In this document: piece after piece, positions 24,449 to 32,130 of the stretch
Position numbering within the stretch: the first letter of the stretch is position 1
Layout: every line of letters starts with the position of its first letter
Assembly: GCF_020164555.1 (NCBI RefSeq)
Contig: NZ_JAIQZB010000005.1
Span: forward strand, 124,001-188,000
DNA from: Salegentibacter lacus
GTDB lineage: Bacteria; Bacteroidota; Bacteroidia; Flavobacteriales; Flavobacteriaceae
Length of the DNA stretch: 64,000 bases
Direction of reading: 5' to 3'
Translations under genes and position numbers: made by a program
Notes under the pieces: model-generated
Seen by the model: only the letters and a program-made list of their open reading frames with translations
Told to the model about the DNA's origin: nothing
The model's database searches: none

Positions 24449-24873
24449 AAATATCTGATTGTTCAGTTGAATGGTTAATCTAAAAGTTAGTAAAAGCTGT
24501 GTAGAGATAAATGAGCAGGCCACACCTCGTTTCGCTGCTTGTTAATATACAATATTATTTTCTTATTCCGGAAAGCTTTTTTACTGAAAATCAGCAAGAA
24601 AGGCTGTTTACGGCTTATTAAATGGGTTTGAAGAGCGGGATAATTAGTATAAAACCTAAACCAAAGTTCTATTTTTAAATGCTTTTATTTCTTTAATATT
24701 CAATTATTTACAATCCATATTTCTTTGAATCAAAAATTAGATTTTAAAATATTGAAACACCTCCAGGAATTGGGAAGTTAAAATTTTAAAAAAAAAGATG
24801 ATCTCAGACTTCTGAAACTACGATAAGTAGGATTATTCCTACTATACTGAAACCTGTTGTGCCTACAAAAGTT
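24449..24873. other. 425-base intergenic region between the transaminase operon and the Lrp gene
   Basis: AT-rich, with no ORF of note. It should hold the promoter of the six-gene minus-strand operon; the best element is a one-mismatch TAACTTTT on the minus strand near 24481-24488. A 7-bp hairpin (AGTAGGA at 24826-24832 with TCCTACT at 24837-24843) lies 30 bases after the Lrp stop, but its nearest T-run on the minus strand is about 30 bases further, so it is only a doubtful terminator. Confidence 0.5.
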
Positions 24874-25332
24874 TTAAAGAGGAACCGCTGTAGTGCTTTT
24901 CACAGGACTAATTATAAAAGTACTTTGGGTGCTTCCAATATGATCTAAATTGGTGAGCTTGGTAACCATAAATTCACGGTAAGCTGCCATATCTTTCACC
25001 AACACTTTTAATATATAATCGTATTCACCGCTTACGTGATAACATTCTAAAACCTCAGAAAGCTTTGCGGCTTCAGCTTCAAATTTGGTTAAATAAGACC
25101 GGGAATGTTGAATGAGTTTAATCTGGCAAAAAACCATAAAACTTTTTTCCACTTTATCAGGGGAAACCAAAGCTACATATTTCGAAATAACCCCTTCTCG
25201 TTCAAGGCGCTTAACTCTTTCAAAAACAGCCGTTACAGAAAGCTGCATTTTACTAGAGATCTCCTTGTTGGTCATTTTGCTGTCCTCCTGAAGATGTTTT
25301 AAAATCTGAAGGTCTTTTTGATCTAATTTCAT
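24874..25332 (-). CDS. Lrp/AsnC-family transcriptional regulator
   Basis: 152-residue regulator. The N-terminal helix-turn-helix has DLQILKHLQEDSKMTNKEIS and LSVTAVFERVKRLEREGVI. The C-terminal RAM/AsnC effector domain has the typical CYHVSGEYDYILKVLV. The start at 25332 (MKLDQKDLQIL) is taken over the longer frame to 25371, because the domain begins here and a perfect TAGATTTG -7 element lies 27 bases upstream. It is divergent from the Met-gamma-lyase-like gene and points towards the transaminase operon. It may therefore sense an amino acid and control either or both (inference). Confidence 0.93.
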   Translation of the reverse strand: MKLDQKDLQILKHLQEDSKMTNKEISSKMQLSVTAVFERVKRLEREGVISKYVALVSPDKVEKSFMVFCQIKLIQHSRSYLTKFEAEAAKLSEVLECYHVSGEYDYILKVLVKDMAAYREFMVTKLTNLDHIGSTQSTFIISPVKSTTAVPL

Positions 25333-25358
25333 AATGAAAAATATTCTATGCTTAACTT

Positions 25359-25366
25359 CAAATCTA
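25359..25366 (-). promoter_or_regulatory. -7 promoter element of the Lrp gene
   Basis: CAAATCTA on the plus strand reads TAGATTTG on the minus strand, a perfect TAnnTTTG, 27 bases before the chosen ATG. No clear -33 element is visible. Confidence 0.5.
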
Positions 25367-25436
25367 AACAATTATTGATTATAATTCTATAGCATCTAAT
25401 TTATATAGTTTTATTTACTGAAATTATATTTTTTAG

Positions 25437-25467
25437 TTGATTTTTATTCATATAGAGCTTAATTTTG
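25437..25467 (+). promoter_or_regulatory. Bacteroidota-type promoter for the Met-gamma-lyase-like gene
   Basis: TTG at 25437-25439, 20-base spacer, then TAATTTTG (25460-25467), a perfect TAnnTTTG, 26 bases before the ATG. Confidence 0.75.
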
Positions 25468-25492
25468 AGATTAACCTATAAAATCAAATTCA

Positions 25493-26707
25493 ATGAAATA
25501 CAAACCCGCAGATAGCATCCAGGACCTTCAATATTTTGGCGAATTTGGAGGCGTTAATCCTTCCATATCCGATTCCTCTACTTATACATTTCTTTCAGCA
25601 AAAACCATGTTCGATACTTTTGAAGGAAATTCAGAAGGTTGCTACCTTTATTCGAGACATTCTTCTCCTTCAAATTTATATTTGGGCGAAGCCCTTGCAG
25701 CAATGGAAGGCACCGAAACCGCCAATGTAGCTGCCAGCGGAATGGGCGCTATCACCTCTACCCTGCTTCAGTTATGCCAGGCCGGCGATCATATTGTTTC
25801 CAGCCGCACCGTTTACGGCGGGACCTATGCATTTATGAAAAATTTTATACCGAAGTTCAATATCAAAACTTCCTTTGTAGATATTACTAATCTTGAAAGC
25901 GTTGAAGCAGCGATCACAAAAAACACAAAAGTGCTTTATTGCGAGTCGGTGAGCAATCCGCTTTTAGAAGTTGCCGATATTGAAGCTTTAGCCAAAATCG
26001 CAAAAAAACACCAGCTCACTTTTGTGGTAGATAATACGTTCTCCCCGCTTTCTATTAATCCGAAAGAATTGGGTGCAAATGTTGTAATTCATAGCCTAAC
26101 CAAGTTCATTAACGGCAGCAGCGATACCGTTGGCGGTGTTACCTGTGGAAGTCAGGATTTCATTAACGCACTTCGCAGCGTTAACGATGGCGCCAATATG
26201 TTACTTGGACCAACGATGGATAGTATGCGGGCGGCTTCGGTTTTAAAGAATTTGAGGACGCTTCACATCAGGATAAAACAGCACAGCCATAATGCAATGT
26301 TTTTAGCTGAAAAATTCCAGGAAGACGGCTTGAGAACGGTTTATCCCGGATTAAAAAATCATCCCGGCCACGATATCTTTAAGAAGATGATGAATGAAGA
26401 TTACGGTTTTGGTGGTTTGTTGACCGTTGATGTAGGCAGTCTTGATAAAGCCAATGCATTAATGGAATTGATGCAGGAGAAAAACCTGGGCTATCTGGCG
26501 GTAAGTCTGGGCTTCTATAAAACATTATTTAGTGCTCCCGGTAGTTCTACTTCTTCAGAAATTCCAATTGAAGAGCAGGAAGAAATGGGCTTAAGCAATG
26601 GCTTAATTCGTTTTTCTATTGGATTGGATAATGATATAGAACGGACTTATAAAATGATGAAATCCTGTATGAAGGAAGTTGAAATTTTAAGCAAAGAAAT
26701 GGTTTAG
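25493..26707 (+). CDS. Cys/Met-metabolism PLP enzyme (methionine gamma-lyase-like)
   Basis: 404-residue fold-I PLP enzyme of the trans-sulphuration family. Visible are YSRHSSPSNLYLGEALAAMEG near residue 60 (tyrosine-phosphate contact), ASGMGAITSTL, the aspartate of VVDNTFSPL near 182 and the PLP lysine in HSLTKFINGSSD near 206. GSSTSSEIP follows near 355 in the C-terminal domain. Likely reactions are gamma- or beta-elimination of methionine, homocysteine or cysteine, or gamma-replacement; the sequence does not separate these. It is a single gene with its own promoter and terminator, divergent from an Lrp-type regulator, a common pairing for amino-acid catabolic genes. Confidence 0.9.
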   Translation: MKYKPADSIQDLQYFGEFGGVNPSISDSSTYTFLSAKTMFDTFEGNSEGCYLYSRHSSPSNLYLGEALAAMEGTETANVAASGMGAITSTLLQLCQAGDHIVSSRTVYGGTYAFMKNFIPKFNIKTSFVDITNLESVEAAITKNTKVLYCESVSNPLLEVADIEALAKIAKKHQLTFVVDNTFSPLSINPKELGANVVIHSLTKFINGSSDTVGGVTCGSQDFINALRSVNDGANMLLGPTMDSMRAASVLKNLRTLHIRIKQHSHNAMFLAEKFQEDGLRTVYPGLKNHPGHDIFKKMMNEDYGFGGLLTVDVGSLDKANALMELMQEKNLGYLAVSLGFYKTLFSAPGSSTSSEIPIEEQEEMGLSNGLIRFSIGLDNDIERTYKMMKSCMKEVEILSKEMV

Positions 26708-26733
26708 AATAAAAATTCATATAAACTCTTTAT

Positions 26734-26774
26734 AGCCCTTACAGAAAACTTTAAAGCTGTAAGGGCTTTTTTTT
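26734..26774 (+). terminator. intrinsic terminator of the Met-gamma-lyase-like gene
   Basis: Perfect 11-bp stem (AGCCCTTACAG at 26734 with CTGTAAGGGCT at 26757), 12-base loop and eight Ts. It begins 27 bases after the stop codon. Confidence 0.92.
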
Positions 26775-26805
26775 GTATTTCTTATATTTATTAAAATTTT
26801 TAGCT

Positions 26806-27051
26806 ATGGATTTGAACGTGAAGAAAAAAATAATTGAATTGGTAAAAAAGTCTAAAAACAGCGTTTTTCTATATCTATAGCAAATTTACACCATTATGGA
26901 TAATAATAATTCAGAAGAAGGAGAGCTACTAAACCTTCTTAATGCTGAAGAGAAAAAAGAAACCTATCAAAGTTTAAAAGATATTGAAAATCCTGATAAA
27001 TTAATGAGTAAGGATAAGGCTATGGAACAAATACCGAAAAAGCTCGGATGA
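26806..27051 (+). pseudogene. remnant of a ParE/RelE-system antitoxin, interrupted by one stop
   Basis: A single frame from the ATG at 26806 reads MDLNVKKKIIELVKKSK and onward for 24 codons to a TAG at 26878, then continues in frame through MDNNNSEEGELL (ATG at 26896) to the TGA at 27049. The C-terminal end (YQSLKDIENPDK, SKDKAMEQIPKKLG) resembles the tail of short antitoxins paired with ParE/RelE toxins in Bacteroidota. The 51-codon second part could in principle still be translated alone. The stop overlaps the ATG of the toxin remnant (ATGA), the usual TA arrangement. There is no sign of a functioning pair, as the toxin is frameshifted. Confidence 0.6.
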
Positions 27052-27337
27052 AATTAGAAATTAAGTGGTCTCCAAGGCTCTCGATAATTATGTGATAATT
27101 CTTAAACGAATACAACAACACTTAGAGATACTCCCGCTAAAAATTTTCGAAGTAGATTTCAGGGTATTCTTAATTTATTAACTAAATTTCCAGAATTAGG
27201 TACGCTGCAGGAGATAACAAGTGATTTACGTGCAATAAATATTATACCGAAGAATTACTATCTTTTATAAATCGACCAATACTAGTTTGCAAATAATAAA
27301 CGTCGTTGACAACCGATGGCGTAATAAAAATTTTTAA
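27048..27337 (+). pseudogene. frameshifted ParE/RelE-family toxin remnant
   Basis: Reading across frames gives a recognisable RelE/ParE-like protein. It begins MKLEIKWSPR (27048), then after a shift ALDNYVIILKRIQQH. After another shift comes NFRSRFQGILNLLTKFPELG and TSDLRAINIIPKNYYL, and after a third FYKSTNTSLQIINVVDNRWR and the stop at 27335. At least three frame changes separate the pieces, so no full toxin can be made. It sits directly behind the antitoxin remnant with an ATGA overlap. The decay suggests an old acquired toxin-antitoxin module. Confidence 0.72.
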
Positions 27338-27349
27338 ATTCATTCAATT

Positions 27350-27928
27350 TTGAAAAAAATACTACTCCCGCTATTCTTTACATTTTTCAGCCTTAGTGCT
27401 TTTTCGCAAACCCAAAATGAAGTGCGACTTTATTACGGATTTACCAATAGTGATTTACTAAGAAGTGATGAAATTGCTGGCGGTGGCAGTACTGAGATTG
27501 AAAATTCTTATGAATTTGGATTTCGCTATTTACTTGGAATAACAGATAATTTAGCCCTGGAAACCGGACTTAACTACTGGCGCGGAGATGTGATGATAAC
27601 TTCGGCCCCAATGCCGGAACAAACTACACGCTCGGAAGAATTACAAACCACCTCTATTCCTATTTATGCCAATTATACTTTTTTAGATTATTTCTTTGTA
27701 AATGGAGGTCCGGTTATGGACTTTCAAGGTTCAGAAAGTGAATCTGTAGATCCACAGGCGGGAATTGGAGTCGGTTTTGGATTAGGCGCCCAATATACTT
27801 TTAATAACTTCAATATCTACCTAAATCCTAATTTTAGAAGATACGCGGTAATTCCGTTTGAAGAGAAAAATTTTCATCAAAAACTTACCACCTTTGGAGT
27901 ACAATTTGGAGTTGGATACAAATTTTAA
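27350..27928 (+). CDS. outer-membrane beta-barrel protein (OMP_b-brl type)
   Basis: 192-residue exported protein, TTG start at 27350, with a signal peptide of about 19 residues (FSLSAFSQ). The remainder alternates hydrophobic and polar residues in eight or so strands (VRLYYGFTNSDLL; YEFGFRYLLG; LALETGLNYWRG), ending in VQFGVGYKF with a C-terminal aromatic residue typical of barrels. Ligand and function are unknown. It follows the decayed toxin gene by 12 bases without a clear promoter, and the next gene is an NhaC antiporter 137 bases on. Confidence 0.8.
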   Translation: MKKILLPLFFTFFSLSAFSQTQNEVRLYYGFTNSDLLRSDEIAGGGSTEIENSYEFGFRYLLGITDNLALETGLNYWRGDVMITSAPMPEQTTRSEELQTTSIPIYANYTFLDYFFVNGGPVMDFQGSESESVDPQAGIGVGFGLGAQYTFNNFNIYLNPNFRRYAVIPFEEKNFHQKLTTFGVQFGVGYKF

Positions 27929-27963
27929 TCAATTTATAGTTATATAGAAAACTTGCTCATTTT

Positions 27964-28044
27964 CCTGTAAAATCGTAAAATTACAGGCGAATAGAAAAAT
28001 TTGATTAAAATAAATTCAACCGAAAACCTTTTTAATAAGGTTTT
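27964..28044 (+). other. two hairpins in the leader of the nhaC-like gene
   Basis: CCTGTAA (27964-27970) pairs with TTACAGG (27981-27987), and AAAACCTT (28023-28030) pairs with AAGGTTTT (28037-28044) with a 6-base loop. The second ends 21 bases before the antiporter ATG. Either the second is a weak terminator of the barrel gene or the two form a regulatory leader. I cannot match them to a known riboswitch. Confidence 0.4.
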
Positions 28045-28065
28045 ATATATATACTTCAAGGCTTA

Positions 28066-29553
28066 ATGGAAAACCAAAACCCGTCCCAAACTGAACAAAT
28101 TCCTACTAATAAAGAACTTGGTATTTGGCCTGCATTAATTCCTGTTTTTGCACTTATCGCAATGCTTGCTTTTAATGTTTTTGTTTTTGGAGACGATTCC
28201 TTAAGTGGTTCCAATCAGTTTGTATTATTACTCGGCGGTGCTGTAGCGGCTATAGTTGGGTATTTCCATAATGTGGAATACGATAAAATGATCGATGAAG
28301 TTGCCGGAAACATTCAAAGTACTGCCGGTGCGATTCTTATTTTATTAATGGTAGGTGCTCTGGCAGGAACCTGGCTTATTTCTGGAATTATCCCCACCAT
28401 GATCTACTACGGATTACAAATCTTGAATCCTACGATCTTTCTTGCTGCCTGTGTAGTTATTTGTGCTGTAATTTCAGTAGCAACCGGAAGTAGCTGGACT
28501 ACTTCTGCAACTGTTGGTATTGCATTAATAGGAATTGCTGAAGCTTTAGGAATTTCGATAGGAATGACCGCAGGGGCAATTCTTTCTGGAGCCTATTTTG
28601 GTGATAAATTATCGCCTTTAAGCGATACTACCAACCTTGCACCTGCAATGGCGGGAACCGATCTTTTCACTCACATTCGGTATATGACGCTTACCACGGT
28701 TCCTACAATTACAATAACGCTTATTATTTTCGTAATTATAGGACTGAATTTAGATACTTCCGGGACTACCGATACTTCAGCTATACTTGCTTCCATAGAA
28801 AATTCATTCAGAATATCCCCCTGGTTATTTTTAGTTCCAATAATTGTAATCGTCTTGATTATAAAAAAGACTTCCCCACTAATTGCTCTATTGTTGGGAA
28901 CCTTGCTTGGTGCGGCCGCTGCGTTATTCTTTCAACCAGGTATTGTAGCGCAAATTGCAGGAACCAATGACCTCAATTTTATTAGTGGCTACCGCGGCGT
29001 TATGCAAGCCATTACTGTGGAAACCGCTGTAGAAACAGATAATGAAAATTTAAACGATTTATTTTCTGCGGGAGGAATGGCAGGAATGCTGGGGACCATT
29101 TGGTTAATTATTTGTGCGATGGTTTTTGGTGGAATTATGGAAGCTATTGGAGCACTTGCGCGAATTAGTAAAGCCTTATTAAACCTATTTCATACAACCT
29201 TTGGTTTATTTGCCAGTACGGTTTTTAGCTGTCTTGCTTTAAATGCAACCGCTTCCGATCAATATTTGGCCATTGTAGTTCCGGGAAAAATGTTTGCTAA
29301 AGCTTATCGGGATAAAGGCCTGGCTCCAGAAAATTTGAGTAGAACACTGGAAGATTCTGGTACGGTAACTTCGGTATTAGTTCCGTGGAATACCTGCGGG
29401 GCATATCATAGTGGAGTATTAGGCGTTCCTACACTTAGTTATGCAGGTTATGCTTTCTTCAATTATCTAAGCCCATTTATGACCTTGCTTTTTGCTGCTT
29501 TCAGTATAAAAATCCAGGAATTAAGTGAATCTACCAAAACGCAAACGGCTTAA
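28066..29553 (+). CDS. nhaC: Na+/H+ antiporter, NhaC family
   Basis: 495-residue inner-membrane carrier with about 11-12 hydrophobic helices. It exports sodium in exchange for protons, which fits a marine lifestyle. Recognisable NhaC-type segments are the SVATGSSWTTSATVGIA stretch near residue 143, GAYFGDKLSPLSDTTNLAPA near 182 and NATASDQYLAIVVPGKMF near 400. EDSGTVTSVLVPWNTCGAYH follows near 430. The N-terminus is a short soluble tail rich in Gln and Pro. The gene stands alone, with hairpins in its leader and a peroxiredoxin gene starting 186 bases downstream from its own promoter. Confidence 0.93.
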   Translation: MENQNPSQTEQIPTNKELGIWPALIPVFALIAMLAFNVFVFGDDSLSGSNQFVLLLGGAVAAIVGYFHNVEYDKMIDEVAGNIQSTAGAILILLMVGALAGTWLISGIIPTMIYYGLQILNPTIFLAACVVICAVISVATGSSWTTSATVGIALIGIAEALGISIGMTAGAILSGAYFGDKLSPLSDTTNLAPAMAGTDLFTHIRYMTLTTVPTITITLIIFVIIGLNLDTSGTTDTSAILASIENSFRISPWLFLVPIIVIVLIIKKTSPLIALLLGTLLGAAAALFFQPGIVAQIAGTNDLNFISGYRGVMQAITVETAVETDNENLNDLFSAGGMAGMLGTIWLIICAMVFGGIMEAIGALARISKALLNLFHTTFGLFASTVFSCLALNATASDQYLAIVVPGKMFAKAYRDKGLAPENLSRTLEDSGTVTSVLVPWNTCGAYHSGVLGVPTLSYAGYAFFNYLSPFMTLLFAAFSIKIQELSESTKTQTA

Positions 29554-29684
29554 AAGCACCGTATATACTGGAAAATAATTGTTAAATAAGACTTATCTAT
29601 TTCTTATTGTTTCAACGATAAGAAAAACCTATTATCGCATAGTATTTTAAAATTTCAATAATTTTTACAAGGGTAAACTTTCCT

Positions 29685-29692
29685 TAAATTTG
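29685..29692 (+). promoter_or_regulatory. -7 promoter element of the peroxiredoxin operon
   Basis: TAAATTTG matches TAnnTTTG perfectly, 46 bases before the ATG. A T-rich stretch stands at the -33 position without a clear TTG. Confidence 0.55.
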
Positions 29693-29738
29693 CACAAGAA
29701 TTACAACGAAAGTTAAACCAATAAAAAACAGAATTAAT

Positions 29739-30377
29739 ATGTCATTAGTAGGAAAAAAATTTCCAAATTTAAGCGTAAATGCAATGGATGAAATGGGTGA
29801 TACCTTTCAACTAAATATTTTGGAAGAAGCACAAAAGAACAAGAAAAAAGTATTGTTGTTTTGGTACCCTAAAGATTTCACCTTTGTTTGCCCCACAGAA
29901 TTACACGCTTTCCAAAAAGCAGCAGAAGAATTTGAAAAACGAAATGTAATGGTAGTTGGAGCTTCTTGTGATACTCCAGAAGTGCATTTCGCCTGGCTAA
30001 GTACTCCAAAAGATAATGGAGGGATTGAAGGCGTTAAATACCCAATCCTTGCAGATTCTAACAGAAACCTAAGTTCCCGTCTTGGAATTTTAGATATCAC
30101 CGGAGAGTCCTATGACGAAGAAACCGGAGATGTTACTTTAGAAGGAGATAACGTTACTTACCGTGCAACTTACCTTATTGACGAAGATGGAAAAATCTTC
30201 CACGAAGGAGTTAACGATATGCCACTTGGTAGAAACGTAGCAGAATTCTTAAGACTTGTAGACGCTTACACTCACGTACAGGAAAAAGGTGAGGTTTGTC
30301 CTGCAAACTGGGAAGAAGGTAAAGATGCAATGAACGCCGATAGAGACGGAGTTGCTTCTTACCTAAGCTTAAACTAA
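29739..30377 (+). CDS. 2-Cys peroxiredoxin (AhpC/TSA family)
   Basis: 212-residue cytoplasmic thiol peroxidase reducing hydrogen peroxide and alkyl hydroperoxides. The peroxidatic site is Cys51 in KDFTFVCPTELHAF, and the resolving cysteine is Cys187 in KGEVCPANW, so the typical 2-Cys dimer mechanism applies. It leads a peroxide-defence run: 22 bases on comes a thioredoxin gene, then a small DUF6952-like gene, and after a terminator a Tpx-type peroxidase. The thioredoxin is the likely electron donor (inference from order). A consensus promoter precedes the gene. Confidence 0.95.
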   Translation: MSLVGKKFPNLSVNAMDEMGDTFQLNILEEAQKNKKKVLLFWYPKDFTFVCPTELHAFQKAAEEFEKRNVMVVGASCDTPEVHFAWLSTPKDNGGIEGVKYPILADSNRNLSSRLGILDITGESYDEETGDVTLEGDNVTYRATYLIDEDGKIFHEGVNDMPLGRNVAEFLRLVDAYTHVQEKGEVCPANWEEGKDAMNADRDGVASYLSLN

Positions 30378-30399
30378 GAAAAAAGGGAAAGAAATTGTT

Positions 30400-30714
30400 A
30401 TGATAAAAGAATTAGAACAGGATAATTTAAACGAGATAGTTTCAGATAACGAAACCGTTGTGGTACAGTATATGGCCGGATGGTGTGGTAACTGCCGATT
30501 GATGAAGCCTAAATTCAAGAAATTGGCTTCAGAAAATGAGAACGCTACGTTCTTATTGGTAGATGCCGAAAAATATCCGGAATCACGAAAACTGGCTAAA
30601 GTTGATAACTTACCAACTTTTGCCACATTCAAAAACGGAAGTCTCGTAAACCAGGTACAAACCAACAAATTTGAACCTCTAAAAGACCTAGTAAATGAAG
30701 TTACCAGTAATTAA
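30400..30714 (+). CDS. thioredoxin-family protein
   Basis: 104-residue thioredoxin fold with the active site WCGNC (Cys29, Cys32; the usual centre is GP, here GN) and the cis-proline in NLPTFATF near residue 70. It is cytoplasmic, with no signal peptide. It lies 22 bases after the 2-Cys peroxiredoxin gene and overlaps the next small gene by 20 bases, so the three are one operon. The protein probably supplies electrons to the neighbouring peroxiredoxins. Confidence 0.92.
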   Translation: MIKELEQDNLNEIVSDNETVVVQYMAGWCGNCRLMKPKFKKLASENENATFLLVDAEKYPESRKLAKVDNLPTFATFKNGSLVNQVQTNKFEPLKDLVNEVTSN

Positions 30715-30943
30715 ACATTTAGCTCGAGAGAACGAAGTTCAAAAACTGGAGCATACCATAGAAGTACTCGAAAGCTATACTGAACACCGTTCAGTTAAAG
30801 ACGAGGAAATGGATGTGATAGGTGAATTGATTTCGAACTTATGTGGCGCTGTAGAAGTTAAGCATTCAATAGATGGAGGAACTCCAGAAAAAGATGCCTG
30901 CAACAACTTTATGCAAAAAGTAGTTGGTTCTATAGACCGTTAG
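30695..30943 (+). CDS. DUF6952-like small protein
   Basis: 82-residue protein without signal peptide or membrane helix, largely helical and charged (LARENEVQKLEHTIEVLES; SVKDEEMDVIGELISNL), with two cysteines at about 50 and 68. It overlaps the thioredoxin gene by 20 bases in another frame, so translation is coupled. Proteins of this type, which I recall as DUF6952, regularly follow Prx and Trx genes in Flavobacteriia. The function is unknown; a partner or redox-regulated accessory is possible. A terminator follows at 30969. Confidence 0.75.
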   Translation: MKLPVIKHLARENEVQKLEHTIEVLESYTEHRSVKDEEMDVIGELISNLCGAVEVKHSIDGGTPEKDACNNFMQKVVGSIDR

Positions 30944-30968
30944 GAATCGCGTTTTGAATATAATTTAA

Positions 30969-31005
30969 AAAGGGCTGTCTTATATTAAGGCAGCCCTTTG
31001 TTTTT
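30969..31005 (+). terminator. intrinsic terminator of the Prx-Trx operon
   Basis: Stem of 9 bp (AAAGGGCTG at 30969 with CAGCCCTTT at 30991) extended inward by a wobble pair and four further pairs to a 3-base loop, then five Ts at 31001-31005. Confidence 0.9.
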
Positions 31006-31074
31006 ATGATAATTTTAGTAAATCCCTAAAAGAGATGTTCTAAATTTAGCAATCCAATCTTATAATAAACATCC

Positions 31075-31575
31075 ATGTCGCAGATAACTTTAAAAGGTGA
31101 AAAAATTAACACCTATGGCAGCCTTCCTGAAAAAGGCGAGAAAGCACCACATTTCGCACTTATTAAATCAGATCTTAGCACCGCAACTTTAAATGATTTT
31201 AAAGGCAAGCGCGTGATCCTAAATATTTTCCCAAGCATTGATACAGGGGTTTGTGCAACTTCGGTAAGAAAATTTAACGAACGTGCTACTGAACTTGAGA
31301 ATACCGTTGTACTTTGTATTTCCCGGGATTTACCATTTGCACAAAAGCGTTTTGTAAATGATGAAGGTTTAGAAAATATAATTAACCTCTCAGATTTTAG
31401 AGATCGAAACTTCGGCAAAGATTACGGACTGGAAATTATGGACGGTCCTTTTGAGGCTTTGCTTTCCAGGGTTGTAATTGTATTAGATGAAAACGGAAAC
31501 GTTATTCATAGCCAACAAGTTCCGGAGATTGGTGAAGAACCAGATTATCTTGCTGCACTTAAAACCCTGTTATAA
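31075..31575 (+). CDS. tpx: thiol peroxidase (Tpx type), resolving cysteine replaced
   Basis: 166-residue peroxidase. The peroxidatic cysteine Cys60 is in the classical SIDTGVCATSVRKFN, and the non-essential conserved Cys81 is in VVLCISRDLPFAQ. The position equivalent to the E. coli resolving Cys95 (RFCGAEGL) is Val94 here (RFVNDEGL). It may therefore resolve through Cys81 or work as a 1-Cys enzyme. The stop overlaps the ATG of the DgkA-like gene by one base (TAATG). It is a cytoplasmic lipid-hydroperoxide reductase fitting the Prx/Trx operon upstream. Confidence 0.94.
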   Translation: MSQITLKGEKINTYGSLPEKGEKAPHFALIKSDLSTATLNDFKGKRVILNIFPSIDTGVCATSVRKFNERATELENTVVLCISRDLPFAQKRFVNDEGLENIINLSDFRDRNFGKDYGLEIMDGPFEALLSRVVIVLDENGNVIHSQQVPEIGEEPDYLAALKTLL

Positions 31576-31937
31576 TGCGGGATAGTTTCCTCGGAAAAAG
31601 AATTAGAGGAGGCGGCTATGCCATTAAAGGTGCCTGGTTGTTATTAAAACATGAGCAAAGCATACAGGTGCAATTTGTGCTTGCCATAATTATGTGTATT
31701 GCCGGTTATTTCTTTGATATTACCAAATCCGAATGGATGTTTCAGTTTTTAGCGATAGGCCTTGTAATGACTGCTGAAGGTCTAAATTCAGGAATAGAAG
31801 CAATGGCAGATTTCGTGCATCCAGATTTTCATAGCAAGATTGGGCATATTAAGGATATTGCTGCCGGCGCTGTATTTATTGCGGCCTTAATTGCAGTAAT
31901 AATCGGTGCGTTTATTTACTTTCCTTATATTTTTTAA
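31575..31937 (+). CDS. diacylglycerol kinase/undecaprenol kinase (DgkA type)
   Basis: 120-residue small inner-membrane kinase with three hydrophobic helices and an N-terminal amphipathic helix. The family signature EGLNSGIEAMADFV near residue 67 contains the catalytic glutamate and the Glu/Asn metal ligands, and GHIKDIAAGAV follows. In Gram-negative bacteria it phosphorylates diacylglycerol; in many others it phosphorylates undecaprenol. Its start overlaps the tpx stop, so the two are coupled, although a functional link is not obvious beyond lipid peroxide damage. Confidence 0.9.
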   Translation: MRDSFLGKRIRGGGYAIKGAWLLLKHEQSIQVQFVLAIIMCIAGYFFDITKSEWMFQFLAIGLVMTAEGLNSGIEAMADFVHPDFHSKIGHIKDIAAGAVFIAALIAVIIGAFIYFPYIF

Positions 31938-32100
31938 AATAATTCCTGGTTTAGCTTTCACAACCTAAGGCTTTTAAATTCTGAGGCATTTTAAGCTTTA
32001 CTTCTCAAAAAATAATTGCTTAGATTTGAACGTTTAAGCATACAAAACAGCACCCGCTAAACTGAAAGCAATTTTCTTTATTTTAGACGGGGCTAATTTG

Positions 32101-32108
32101 TATTTTTG
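32101..32108 (+). promoter_or_regulatory. -7 promoter element of ftsK
   Basis: TATTTTTG, a perfect TAnnTTTG, lies 22 bases before the ATG at 32131. Because it overlaps the upstream frame extension (open from 32098), it supports the later start. Confidence 0.55.
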
Positions 32109-32130
32109 CTCAAAATCCTACTTATCATCT

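Noticed and set aside
24020-24478. 152-codon plus-strand frame opposite the transaminase gene
   Set aside because: The transaminase frame is intact and full of family motifs; the antisense frame has no recognisable feature.
24826-24843. intrinsic terminator of the Lrp gene
   Set aside because: The 7-bp hairpin lacks a T-run directly after it on the minus strand; kept only as a note in the intergenic entry.
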